Source of the DNA: Tumebacillus lacus
GTDB taxonomy: Bacteria; Bacillota; Bacilli; Tumebacillales; Tumebacillaceae
Assembly: GCF_026410385.1 (NCBI RefSeq)
Contig: NZ_JAPMLT010000015.1
Coordinates: forward strand, 43,348-107,347
DNA length: 64,000 nucleotides
Direction: 5' to 3'
Shown here: one piece after another, positions 1-8,027 of the stretch
Position numbering within the stretch: the first letter of the stretch is position 1
How the letters are laid out: each line of letters opens with the position of its first letter
The notes under the pieces: generated by a model
Told to the model about the DNA's origin: nothing
The model's database searches: none
What the model saw: only the letters and a program-made list of their open reading frames with translations
Position numbers and translations under genes: made by a program

Positions 1-1068
1 TTGAGTCGCAAGGTGTTGGAGGAACCGTCGTTTTTATATCAGAAGGAAGGCAGTTACGCGGCCATGCCGTTGATGATGCACGCGGCGTTGCGATATACGG
101 AAAAAGATGACCTGTCGCTCACCGAAGTGATGGGCCTCACTTCTCACGCGTTCCGGTTCCAAGCCGGGCCGGAGATGAGTCCGGCCGGGCCGACGGCATT
201 TGATTGGAAGAGCGTGGCCGTGCAGGGGCTGAAGGCGCTCGGGTTCAGCGGCAAGGCGGTGAGTACCGGGACGAGGATGACCGAGCCGACGCCCGAAGAT
301 CTCGCTGAAGGTCTCGCGCTCGTGCAGGATTCGATTGACGACGGAGTGCCGGTGATCGCGTGGAATCTTGACAGTGCAGGGTTTGGTCTGATTTACGGAT
401 ATGACGATGAGCGGCAGGTGTTTCATGGCTGGGATGTGTCCGCGCCGGGGAAGGAGTTGGCGTACGACCAACTCGGCCGGGGGCAGTATCCGGAGCTGTT
501 CGTGCTCGCTCTTGGCAAACGCACGGAAGAGGCGCATCGCACGGTGGACCTCGTGCCGATCTCTCCGCAGACGGAGCTGAAACTGCGCAACTACCGCGAG
601 ACGTTGCGGCTCGCGCTGGAGATGGCGATCCGGCATGCGCGCGGCGAGGAGAGAGCGGCGTTGCCAGGCTATGCCGTCGGGCTGGCGGCGTATGACGTGT
701 TTGCCGATGCGCTGCTGCAAGGGGCGGCGCATCCGTTCGGGAGCGCATACACGGCGGCGGTGGTCGGGGAGGCGCGCAAATCTGCGGCGGAGTTTTTGAC
801 GCGGCTCAGCCGACCCTATCGCCATTTCCGCACGCTGCAGCCGCATCACTACCAGTTCCAGCAGCTCGCGGCTCTCGCGGCGGCGCATTATGCGCGGGTG
901 TCGGCGGCGTGGCTCGGGATCGAGGCGCTGTTCCCCTTCCCGGCGGCGCAAGATGAGATCACGGTGGATGTGCGGGAGAAGGCGATCACCCTGCTCGCGG
1001 AGGCGAAGGCGGCGGAGGAGCAAGGGGTGGCCGTGTTGGAGTCCATGTATGAGTGTGTGAAGTCGTGA
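1..1068 (+). CDS. Hypothetical protein, possibly C39/BtrH-like fold (5' end at window edge)
   Basis: A 355-residue reading frame opens with TTG at base 1, so the true start and ribosome binding site may lie outside the window. The segment around residues 100-170 (PVIAWNLD, FGLIYGYDD, FHGWD) resembles the cysteine-protease-like scaffold of BtrH_N/C39-type proteins. I see no clear catalytic Cys, so any enzymatic role is doubtful. The C-terminal half is alpha-helical and rich in Ala and Arg, with no signal peptide or membrane segment. A hairpin terminator follows directly, so this is the end of its transcription unit. Family assignment is a weak resemblance only; treat it as a hypothetical protein. 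Confidence 0.6.
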   Translation: MSRKVLEEPSFLYQKEGSYAAMPLMMHAALRYTEKDDLSLTEVMGLTSHAFRFQAGPEMSPAGPTAFDWKSVAVQGLKALGFSGKAVSTGTRMTEPTPEDLAEGLALVQDSIDDGVPVIAWNLDSAGFGLIYGYDDERQVFHGWDVSAPGKELAYDQLGRGQYPELFVLALGKRTEEAHRTVDLVPISPQTELKLRNYRETLRLALEMAIRHARGEERAALPGYAVGLAAYDVFADALLQGAAHPFGSAYTAAVVGEARKSAAEFLTRLSRPYRHFRTLQPHHYQFQQLAALAAAHYARVSAAWLGIEALFPFPAAQDEITVDVREKAITLLAEAKAAEEQGVAVLESMYECVKS

Positions 1069-1078
1069 ATACAAATAG

Positions 1079-1114
1079 GCTCGGTTCCTTTTGGGGATGC
1101 CGGGCTCTTTTTTT
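1079..1114 (+). terminator. Intrinsic terminator after the first gene
   Basis: GCTCGG pairs with CCGGGC (one G-U), with possible further TTCC/GGGG pairing in the loop. An eight-base T-rich run follows. It starts 11 bases after the stop codon. Confidence 0.6.
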
Positions 1115-1201
1115 CGTCAAATTCCCTAAAAATTCTTCCTAGACCCGCCAATTTCTTGTCGATTTGGTTACAAGCTTGTCTGATTGGCAGGAACCTCCCT
1201 C

Positions 1202-1230
1202 TTGTTCGCGAACCTATTGGACGGTAGAAT
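1202..1230 (+). promoter_or_regulatory. Putative sigma-A promoter for the M23 hydrolase
   Basis: TTGTTC and TAGAAT are separated by 17 bases and lie about 60 bases upstream of the TTG start at 1291. The match is reasonable but not experimentally supported. Confidence 0.4.
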
Positions 1231-1290
1231 TTTAAATCGACAATGTTCGACAGATGGGGTATGGGAATTTACGGAGAGGTGTGAAAGGCC

Positions 1291-2361
1291 TTGTTATCGG
1301 GGAAACAGAAATTGTACTCGGGCATCTTGGCGGGCTTGCTCTTCACGACCGTGGTTCCTTCGGATGCACTGGCGAACGGTGCCGATCGTTTGGACCAAGA
1401 TCGCCAAGAGGCGGCCGATCTGCGCGGTCAGATCGCCGATTTGGACAAAGAGCATCAAGAGATGCTGAATCAGATCCAAGCATTGGAATCACAAATCAAC
1501 GAGGCGATGCAAAAGAGTACCGCCCTCGAAAAAGAGATAGCCGATACGGAGATCAAGATCGCGGAACAAAAAGAGAAACTAAAAGACCGCGTGAAAGTGA
1601 TGTACGAAGGCGGCGATGTGTCGCTGTGGGAAGTGCTGTTTGACGCGACGTCGTTCAGCGACTTTGTGGAGCGGTTCTCGCTGCTGACGATGATCGTCGA
1701 CCAAGACAAAAAGCTCGTCGACGAGTTGAAAGCCAACCAAGAGAAGCTCAAGCGCGACCAAGAGCAGTTGAAAGCGGAGCAGGCAGGCCGCCAAGCCAAA
1801 CAAGAGCAACTGCTCGCTCTGGAAAAAGAGATGGCGGGCGAGTATGAGGTGCTCGCTCAAAAGTTGCAGACCAAGGAAGCGGACATCGCGGCGGCGGAGC
1901 AAGAGGCGCAGCAACTGTTTGCAAGTTTCCAAGCGGCACAGTCCTCCAGCGAGCCGCAAATCATCCAGTCGTCGGGTGGCGGCGTGTTTGCCTGGCCGGT
2001 GCCGGCGTCGCACAACGTCTCCTCGCCGTTCGGCCCACGCTGGGGCGAGTTCCACAAGGGCATCGACATCACGGCGCCGGTCGGCACGCCGATCGTCGCC
2101 ATCGAGAGCGGCACGGTCGTGGCGGCGGGACCTGCGTCCGGGTACGGGCACTGGATCATCATCGCGCACGGCAACTCGATGAGTTCGATCTACGGCCACA
2201 TGTACGCCAACGGGGTCAACGTCTCCGTCGGCCAGCAGGTCCAGCGCGGACAGGTGATCGGCGCGGTCGGCAACGACGGCCGTTCGACGGGTCCGCACCT
2301 GCATTTGTCGATCACAAACAGCGCAGGAGCGTATGTGAACCCGATGGGGTACCTTCAATAA
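1291..2361 (+). CDS. Secreted coiled-coil M23-family peptidoglycan hydrolase
   Basis: 356 residues from a TTG start; GGAGAGGT lies 10 bases upstream. A signal peptide covers about residues 1-28, cleaved near ALA-NG. Residues 30-210 form a long heptad-rich coiled coil of the PcsB/EnvC type. The C-terminal LytM (M23) domain carries the zinc ligands H255/D259 (HKGID) and the HLH motif at 336-338, so the Zn-endopeptidase site looks intact. The expected role is cleavage of peptide cross-links in the wall outside the membrane, for growth or separation, with the coiled coil as a regulatory arm. FtsEX partners are not in the window. The gene appears to be transcribed alone, with a promoter before it and a terminator after it. 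Confidence 0.9.
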   Translation: MLSGKQKLYSGILAGLLFTTVVPSDALANGADRLDQDRQEAADLRGQIADLDKEHQEMLNQIQALESQINEAMQKSTALEKEIADTEIKIAEQKEKLKDRVKVMYEGGDVSLWEVLFDATSFSDFVERFSLLTMIVDQDKKLVDELKANQEKLKRDQEQLKAEQAGRQAKQEQLLALEKEMAGEYEVLAQKLQTKEADIAAAEQEAQQLFASFQAAQSSSEPQIIQSSGGGVFAWPVPASHNVSSPFGPRWGEFHKGIDITAPVGTPIVAIESGTVVAAGPASGYGHWIIIAHGNSMSSIYGHMYANGVNVSVGQQVQRGQVIGAVGNDGRSTGPHLHLSITNSAGAYVNPMGYLQ

Positions 2362-2378
2362 ATATCGTGTGACGCGTC

Positions 2379-2415
2379 AAACCGATTCCCGGAAAACGGG
2401 GGTCGGTTTTTTCTT
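2379..2415 (+). terminator. Intrinsic terminator after the M23 hydrolase
   Basis: AACCGATTCCC pairs with GGGGGTCGGTT around an AAAAC-type loop, followed by six T. Confidence 0.8.
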
Positions 2416-2510
2416 TTGGGGAAAGGGGAAAGCGGACGAGAGCGTCTGAATACAGTCTGTGCATGAGCCTGCATGATCCTGCACCCAGCCTGAAAGTGGG
2501 AGGTGATCGG

Positions 2511-2960
2511 ATGGACCTAAAACGCGTGCGCGCCGATCAGGTCGGCGGCGTGCTGGCGATCTTGGTCGGGATCACGGCGATCCGCGAGGCGGTGCGGCTC
2601 TATCCGTACCGACTGGGCACAGTGGTCGGCGATCATCTGCTGTTTGCCGTGCTCGGCGGCCTTTTGATCGTCTTTGGCGTGCTGCTGATCTTCGTTCGCC
2701 AGCCGGGCGGCGGTGAGGTCGATTGGCCGGAGCGGCAAACGCTGCGGGCGCTGGTGCTCACGCTCGGATCGTTGCTCGCGTACCGACTGCTGTTGCCAGT
2801 GCTCGGGTATCCCGTCAGCACATTTTTGATCTCGGTGCTGTTGTACCGCTGGTTTGGCTCTTATCGTATTCTTATCTGTTTGGCTGCCGGTGCGCTGACG
2901 ACGGCGGTGTTGTATGTGGTGTTTCTGCTGTGGCTCGGCCTGTCGTTGCCTGGAGGTTGA
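2511..2960 (+). CDS. tctB: Tripartite tricarboxylate transporter small membrane subunit TctB
   Basis: 149 residues from the ATG at 2511. I chose it over the in-frame ATG at 2463 because GGGAGGTGAT sits just before it and the family usually begins close to its first helix. Four hydrophobic segments (about residues 10-28, 40-60, 80-98 and 108-140) match the TctB family, the small integral membrane subunit that supports the 12-helix TctA permease. It is the first gene of a tctB-tctA-tctC unit; the next start lies 28 bases downstream. The substrate class is small carboxylates and cannot be read from sequence. Confidence 0.85.
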   Translation: MDLKRVRADQVGGVLAILVGITAIREAVRLYPYRLGTVVGDHLLFAVLGGLLIVFGVLLIFVRQPGGGEVDWPERQTLRALVLTLGSLLAYRLLLPVLGYPVSTFLISVLLYRWFGSYRILICLAAGALTTAVLYVVFLLWLGLSLPGG

Positions 2961-2988
2961 AGGGGAGATCGAGGAGGAGGGGAGAGCG

Positions 2989-4512
2989 GTGGAAACGTTG
3001 GGATTGCTCCTCTCGGGATTTGCGGAAGCGTTGACGTGGCCCAATCTGCTCGTCGTCGCTCTCGGGGCGTTGGTCGGGACGCTGGTCGGCGTCCTGCCCG
3101 GCCTCGGGCCGACGTCGGCGATTGCGATCCTGTTGCCGCTGACGACCGTCCTGCCGCCGACGCAGGGGATCATCATGCTGGCCGGGATCTACTATGGTGC
3201 GATGTACGGCGGGTCGACGACGGCGATTTTGCTGAACATACCGGGCGAGGTGTCGTCGGTGCCGACCTGTCTGGACGGCTACCCGCTGGCCCGGCAAGGA
3301 CGCGGCGGAGCGGCGCTCGGGGTGGCGGCGGTCGGCTCGTTTGTCGCCGGGTCGCTGGCGGTCGTCGGGCTGGTGCTGTTTGCGCCGTTTCTGGCAGATC
3401 AGGCGATCAAGTTTGGTCCGCCTGAGTATTTTGCCCTGATGGTGATGGCGTTGACGGTGATCGTCAATCTGGCGGGGAGTTCGTTGCTCAAAGCGTTGAC
3501 GATGGGCGTGTTCGGCTATCTGCTGTCGCTCGTCGGGATCGGACCGTCGTCGGGGATGCCCCGAATGAATGTTGACAACTCGGCGTGGACGGGCGGATTT
3601 GAGCTGGTGTCGCTGATCATCGGTCTGTTTGCGATCACGGAAGTATTGAAAGGTCTGGAGGAGAAAAAAACGGCGATCGTCTCGGCGAAGATCAAGAGCG
3701 TCTACCCGTCGCGTGCCGATCTCAAGCAAAGTTTCAAACCGATGCTGCGCGGCGGGGTGCTGGGATTTTTCATGGGCCTGTTGCCCGGCTGTTCTCCTGC
3801 GGTGAGCACGTTTCTGTCGTATGACTTGGAAAAAAGGGTCTCCAAGCATCCGGAGAAATTTGGTCAAGGCGCCATCGAAGGGGTGGCCGCCCCGGAGTCG
3901 GCCAACAACGCCACGTCTTCGGCCGGATTTATCCCGCTGCTCGCCCTTGGCATCCCGGCCTCGCCGCCGCTGGCGATCTTGCTCGGGGGCTTGATGATCT
4001 ACGGACTCGCACCGGGGCCGACGCTGTTTGCCCAGCACGGGGAGTTTGTGTGGACGGTGATCGCGTCGATGTTCATCGGTAATGCGATGCTGCTCGTGCT
4101 CAATCTGCCCTTGGTGCGGATGTGGGCGAAACTGACGCAGGTGCCCTACGGCATTCTGGCTCCGATCATCTTGTTGCTCAGCGTGATCGGGGCGTATTCG
4201 GTGCGGGCCTCGCTGTTCGATGTGACGGTGGCGGTGGTGTTTGGCGGGCTGGGCTGGCTGTTTCACAAATTTCGCTGGCCGGTCATCCCGTTTGTGCTGT
4301 GCTTCATCCTCGGCCCCTTGCTGGAGCAATCGCTGATCCAATCGATGGCGATGTCGGCAGGTAGTCCGTGGATTTTCTTCCAGCGGCCGATCTCGCTGAC
4401 GTTGATGATTCTGTCGGTCCTGTTGCTGTTCTTTGCATGGCGTCTGAAACGGCGCACGGAGCGGCGCGTGGTGCAGGAGGTCGGGGAAGACGTTGATCTG
4501 CACGAACACTAG
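2989..4512 (+). CDS. tctA: Tripartite tricarboxylate transporter large permease TctA
   Basis: 507 residues from a GTG with GAGGAGGAGG about 10 bases upstream. The longer reading frame from 2914 would overlap tctB and has no ribosome binding site. About a dozen hydrophobic segments and family motifs are visible: the N-terminal GVLPGLGPTSAIAILLP and a second glycine/proline-rich copy, FMGLLPGCSPAVSTF. These duplicated motifs line the substrate path in TctA proteins. Length fits the usual ~500 residues. It forms the cytoplasmic-membrane channel energised by an ion gradient and loaded by the TctC binding protein encoded next. Confidence 0.92.
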   Translation: METLGLLLSGFAEALTWPNLLVVALGALVGTLVGVLPGLGPTSAIAILLPLTTVLPPTQGIIMLAGIYYGAMYGGSTTAILLNIPGEVSSVPTCLDGYPLARQGRGGAALGVAAVGSFVAGSLAVVGLVLFAPFLADQAIKFGPPEYFALMVMALTVIVNLAGSSLLKALTMGVFGYLLSLVGIGPSSGMPRMNVDNSAWTGGFELVSLIIGLFAITEVLKGLEEKKTAIVSAKIKSVYPSRADLKQSFKPMLRGGVLGFFMGLLPGCSPAVSTFLSYDLEKRVSKHPEKFGQGAIEGVAAPESANNATSSAGFIPLLALGIPASPPLAILLGGLMIYGLAPGPTLFAQHGEFVWTVIASMFIGNAMLLVLNLPLVRMWAKLTQVPYGILAPIILLLSVIGAYSVRASLFDVTVAVVFGGLGWLFHKFRWPVIPFVLCFILGPLLEQSLIQSMAMSAGSPWIFFQRPISLTLMILSVLLLFFAWRLKRRTERRVVQEVGEDVDLHEH

Positions 4513-4531
4513 GAAAGGCAGGGGATGCGCG

Positions 4532-5542
4532 ATGAAGAGAGATGCGGTTCGTGCCGGGCTCGCAGCGCTGTTGCTCGTCCCGTTGATCGCGGCAGGCTGT
4601 TCGTTTGACGGAGGTGCCGGGGGCGGGAACGGGGACGGATACCCGACGAAGGGGATCGAATACGTCGTCCCGTTTGCCCCGGGCGGAGGTGTGGACCTTG
4701 TGGCGCGGGCGGTGAGCGAGTACGCGAGCAAGGAGTGGGGCGTCCCCGTCAACGTCGTGAACAAGACGGGCGGCGGCGGGGCTGTCGGGGCGGAGTATGC
4801 GCTGAAGCAGGCGAAGAAGGACGGTTATACGGTGCTGGCAGACAATGTGTCGAGCACTTCGATGCTGGTCAGCGGCATGAAACAACCGCCGGTCACGCTG
4901 GAGGACCGGCAGTTGACGTCGCGGATCGTGCTCGATCCGATCGCGTTTGCGGTGAAGGCGGATGCACCGTGGAAGGACATGAAGGAGTTCACCGAGTGGG
5001 TGAAGGCGCATCCGGATCAGTTGACGTGGACCAGCGTGGGACCGGCAGGCACGTCGGCGTTTGGCGTGGCCGACTGGCTGAGTGCGGTCGGCGTCGATTT
5101 CAGCAAGACCCGGATGGTCGCCACCACCGGCGCGGCCGACTCGCTGCCGAAAGTGGCAGGCGGCCACGCGACGCTTGCCGTGCACACGGTGGCGGAGGTG
5201 TACCCGCTGGCTTCGGCGGGTAAAGTGAAGATCCTCGGTGTGCAAGCGGAGGAGCGCAGCCCGTATCTGCCGAACGTGCCGACACTGAAAGAGCTCGGGA
5301 TCGAAGGCGTCAACGTAAAATGGTGGACGGGGCTGACCGTCCCCAAAGGTGCGCCGGATGCAGTGGTGAAGAAGTGGGAGAGCACCTTGCAAAAAATGGT
5401 CAAGGACCCGGCGTTTTTGGAAAAAATGAAGACCCTGCACATGGAAGTCAGCTATCAGGACGCGCAGACGTTCACCGGCTTCGTACTGGATGAAGCAAAG
5501 TACTACACCGAGCTGGCGGAAGCGAGAGGGATGAGGAAGTAA
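4532..5542 (+). CDS. tctC: Tripartite tricarboxylate transporter substrate-binding lipoprotein TctC
   Basis: 336 residues. The start at 4532 gives a lipoprotein signal peptide with lipobox LIAAGC, so Cys near residue 23 should be lipid-anchored outside the membrane. The mature part has the TctC/Bug fold hallmarks: an early YVVPFAPGGGVDLVAR segment and a middle ligand loop around GPAGTSAFG. It captures the substrate and hands it to TctA. The gene lies 19 bases after tctA and is followed by a terminator, closing the tctBAC operon. The in-frame upstream ATG at 4493 lies inside tctA and would destroy the signal peptide. Confidence 0.9.
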   Translation: MKRDAVRAGLAALLLVPLIAAGCSFDGGAGGGNGDGYPTKGIEYVVPFAPGGGVDLVARAVSEYASKEWGVPVNVVNKTGGGGAVGAEYALKQAKKDGYTVLADNVSSTSMLVSGMKQPPVTLEDRQLTSRIVLDPIAFAVKADAPWKDMKEFTEWVKAHPDQLTWTSVGPAGTSAFGVADWLSAVGVDFSKTRMVATTGAADSLPKVAGGHATLAVHTVAEVYPLASAGKVKILGVQAEERSPYLPNVPTLKELGIEGVNVKWWTGLTVPKGAPDAVVKKWESTLQKMVKDPAFLEKMKTLHMEVSYQDAQTFTGFVLDEAKYYTELAEARGMRK

Positions 5543-5570
5543 ACGGGAATGCAAATAAATAAGTTAAGTA

Positions 5571-5598
5571 AAGGTTCGCATGGATGCGAGCCTTTTTT
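5571..5598 (+). terminator. Intrinsic terminator of the tct operon
   Basis: AAGGTTCGCA pairs with TGCGAGCCTT (one G-T pair) around a TGGA tetraloop, followed by T residues. Confidence 0.85.
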
Positions 5599-5660
5599 AC
5601 GTATCGTGCACCTGTTATGGTATGATTTGAAAGGTTGTGACTTCAGGGAGGAGAAGGATC

Positions 5661-6566
5661 ATGTCGGTACGGTACAAGGGCTATGTGATGGCGATTACAG
5701 GCGCTTCGCTGTGGGGGATCTCCGGGGTGGTGGCGCAGACGATGTTTCATCAGTATGGATTTGCCACGGAGTGGTTGGTGTCTGCTCGGATGTTTGTCTC
5801 AGGTTTGCTATTTTTGTTGATCGCACAGTTCAGAGCGGGACAGAGTGTTTTACATATCTGGAAACAAAACGAGAGCCGGCAGTCCCTGTTGCTGTTTTCA
5901 GCCGTTGGTATGCTGGGCGCGCAATATACTTTCTTCGCCAGCATTTATGCCGGCAATGCTGCGACGGCCACCCTGCTGCAGTCGCTCGGTCCGATGGTGG
6001 TCATGATCTACCTTGCGTTTCGAGTTCGAAAGATTCCTTCGGGGCGTGAAATCATCGCGTTGCTGTTTGCTTGCTTGGGTGTCTATCTGCTGGTGACAAA
6101 CGGATCGATGAATCGGCTGTCGATCTCAGCAGCTGCTGTGTTCTGGGGATTGTTGACGGCTGTTTGCATTGCCTTTAACAGCATTCAACCGAAGCGGATG
6201 TTGGAAACGTGGGGCTCCAGTGCGGTGATCGGGTGGGGGATGCTGATCGGCAGTCTGCTGCTTGCGGTCATCACCCGGCCTTGGACGATGACCGAGCAGA
6301 TCATATGGACCTTGCCTTCTGTATTCTCCCTGTGCTTCGTGATCCTGCTGGGAACGCTGGTACCGTTCTTCTTATATATCGACAGCCTGCGGTTTATCAG
6401 CGCGACAGAAGCGAGTTTGCTGTCCAGCATCGAGCCGCTGGTCGCTGTTTGTGCCTCGGTCATGTGGTTGCAAAGCCCGATGGGGCTGTTTGAAATGGGA
6501 GGGGCCGGTTTTATTCTCCTGACGGTTGTGTTGCTTTCGTTGCAGAGGCCGCAACCTGCAAAGTGA
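5661..6566 (+). CDS. EamA/DMT-family permease
   Basis: 301 residues starting at the ATG preceded by AGGGAGGAGA. Ten hydrophobic helices are arranged as two repeats of five, the EamA (drug/metabolite transporter) layout. The N-terminal motif GASLWGISGVVAQ fits the family's first helix, and FISATEASLLSSIEPL is the usual second-repeat signature. It sits in the cytoplasmic membrane; substrate unknown. It is a single-gene unit between two terminators. A second EamA gene occurs at 62137 but is not obviously a recent copy. Confidence 0.85.
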   Translation: MSVRYKGYVMAITGASLWGISGVVAQTMFHQYGFATEWLVSARMFVSGLLFLLIAQFRAGQSVLHIWKQNESRQSLLLFSAVGMLGAQYTFFASIYAGNAATATLLQSLGPMVVMIYLAFRVRKIPSGREIIALLFACLGVYLLVTNGSMNRLSISAAAVFWGLLTAVCIAFNSIQPKRMLETWGSSAVIGWGMLIGSLLLAVITRPWTMTEQIIWTLPSVFSLCFVILLGTLVPFFLYIDSLRFISATEASLLSSIEPLVAVCASVMWLQSPMGLFEMGGAGFILLTVVLLSLQRPQPAK

Positions 6567-6572
6567 AGCATA

Positions 6573-6613
6573 GACCTGAGTCCGGTGTTCCACCGGCTCA
6601 GGTCCTTTCATTT
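6573..6613 (+). terminator. Intrinsic terminator after the EamA permease
   Basis: GACCTGAG-T-CCGGTG pairs with CACCGGCTCAGGTC around a TTC loop (one bulge). The T-rich tail is only moderate. Confidence 0.75.
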
Positions 6614-6705
6614 CCCACCATGCGAAGGAGTTTTTTTATTTTGGAGGCAGTGGCAGTCAAACACTTTCTCTCCCTCCATCGTCTACTTTTACGAGGTGAT
6701 ACAAA

Positions 6706-6849
6706 ATGGACGTGGCATTGAATGCCGCGATAGATAAGCGTGCGTTGTTGCGTGAGTTGACAGACCAGACGATGTGGCCGAAACATTCGTCTAAATATTC
6801 AGCTTTCTCATGTAATCAATTTCCCATTGGCGGGTTCCAATACTTGTAG
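6706..6849 (+). CDS. Small hypothetical ORF with strong ribosome binding site (47 aa)
   Basis: An ATG at 6706 is preceded by GAGGTGAT with a 5-base spacer, a near-ideal start. The frame runs 47 codons to TAG. The first 30 residues are helical and charged (DKRALLRELTDQ); the rest is unlike a folded domain. It may be a genuine small protein or the truncated 5' remnant of a longer gene. I recognise no family. It lies in the 417-base gap between the EamA terminator and moxR. Confidence 0.35.
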   Translation: MDVALNAAIDKRALLRELTDQTMWPKHSSKYSAFSCNQFPIGGFQYL

Positions 6850-7020
6850 AGGGAAAGTGGGCATAGGATTTGGTATGCTGAAAAGAGAATTCGCAGTGTT
6901 ATGTCTACTTCAATCACCACAAAATGGGATTCTTTCCCTGATAAGGCAGGTCTTCTTCTCTAGGCTGGAGAAGTATAGAATGTTTGGAATACTTATGAGG
7001 ACGACCGAATTGGAGGCTGG
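6850..7020 (+). promoter_or_regulatory. Upstream region of the moxR operon with possible -10 and small hairpin
   Basis: The gap holds no convincing gene beyond the small ORF at 6706. A TAGAAT hexamer at 6976-6981 could be a -10, with only a weak TTCTTC 17 bases upstream. The CTTCTC/GAGAAG inverted repeat overlapping that spacer might be an operator or an mRNA hairpin. Confidence 0.3.
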
Positions 7021-8013
7021 ATGATGTTGACTCAAGATCGTGATCTTGTGAATCGTGAATTTGATAATCCCCGCGATGTGTTGGTGGAAGTTGTAAATAA
7101 TGTAGAACGCGTGATCGTCGGCAAATCGAAAGCGGTGCAACTGTGCCTGGTCGCGTTGCTCTGCGGCGGCCATGTGTTGCTGGAGGACGTGCCGGGCGTC
7201 GGCAAAACGATGCTGGTGCGCGCGATCTCCAAGTCGCTCGGCTGCTCGTTCAAGCGCATTCAGTTCACTCCCGACCTGCTCCCGTCCGACGTAACCGGCG
7301 TGTCGATCTACAATCAAAAGACGACCGAGTTTGAATTCCGCCCGGGTCCGATCCTCGCCAACGTGGTGCTGGCCGACGAGATCAACCGCACGTCGCCCAA
7401 AACGCAGTCGGCGCTGCTCGAAGCGATGGAGGAGGGCAACATCACCGTCGACGGCACGACCTACAAACTGCCGTCCCCGTTCCTCGTCATGGCGACGCAA
7501 AACCCGATTGAGTACGAAGGCACGTTCCCGCTGCCGGAAGCTCAACTCGACCGCTTCCTGCTGAAAATGAACCTGGGCTATCCGAATCAGGAAGATGAGA
7601 TCGCGATGCTCGCCCGTCAGCAACTCCAGCATCCGATTGAGACGATCGATCAAGTGACCGACCTTGAAATGCTTCAGACGATGCAGAAACAGGCGCGCGA
7701 AGTCTATGTGGAAGAGAGCATCCGCGAGTACATCGTCAAGATCGCCACGGAGACCCGCAACCATCAAGCGGTCTATCTCGGTGCATCGCCGCGCGGCTCG
7801 CTGGCTCTCTTCCGGGCGGCACAGGCGCTGGCCTACATCCTCGGCCGCGATTATGTGGTACCGGATGATGTGAAGGAACTGGTGCCGACGACGCTGACGC
7901 ACCGCATCATTTTGAAAAGCGAAGCCCGCCTGAACGGTCAGACGACGGAGCAGATCCTTCAGGACATCCTCAAGGCGATCCCGGTTCCGGTCATCCGCGA
8001 ACGGGCGAAGTAA
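7021..8013 (+). CDS. MoxR-family AAA+ ATPase
   Basis: 330 residues from 7021. The second ATG at 7024 is 7 bases from GGAGG and may be the real start. Walker A is GVGKT (59-63) with the MoxR context LLEDVPGVGKT, and Walker B is VVLADEIN. Sensor motifs ATQNPIEYEGTFPLPEAQLDR fit the RavA/MoxR clade, and the C-terminal lid domain is present. These chaperone-like ATPases act with von Willebrand-type partners on membrane or secreted complexes. Here it leads an operon with a DUF58 protein (14 bases downstream) and a transglutaminase-domain membrane protein, a very common trio. Cytoplasmic; substrate unknown. Confidence 0.92.
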   Translation: MMLTQDRDLVNREFDNPRDVLVEVVNNVERVIVGKSKAVQLCLVALLCGGHVLLEDVPGVGKTMLVRAISKSLGCSFKRIQFTPDLLPSDVTGVSIYNQKTTEFEFRPGPILANVVLADEINRTSPKTQSALLEAMEEGNITVDGTTYKLPSPFLVMATQNPIEYEGTFPLPEAQLDRFLLKMNLGYPNQEDEIAMLARQQLQHPIETIDQVTDLEMLQTMQKQAREVYVEESIREYIVKIATETRNHQAVYLGASPRGSLALFRAAQALAYILGRDYVVPDDVKELVPTTLTHRIILKSEARLNGQTTEQILQDILKAIPVPVIRERAK

Positions 8014-8027
8014 GGGGTGGGGTCCCG

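Noticed and set aside
2872..5554. Long minus-strand frames across tctA and tctC
   Set aside because: Low-complexity Arg/Gln/His translations with no start signal; shadows of the tct genes.
6827..7024. 65-codon ORF before moxR
   Set aside because: No ribosome binding site and it crosses the probable promoter; less credible than the ORF at 6706.
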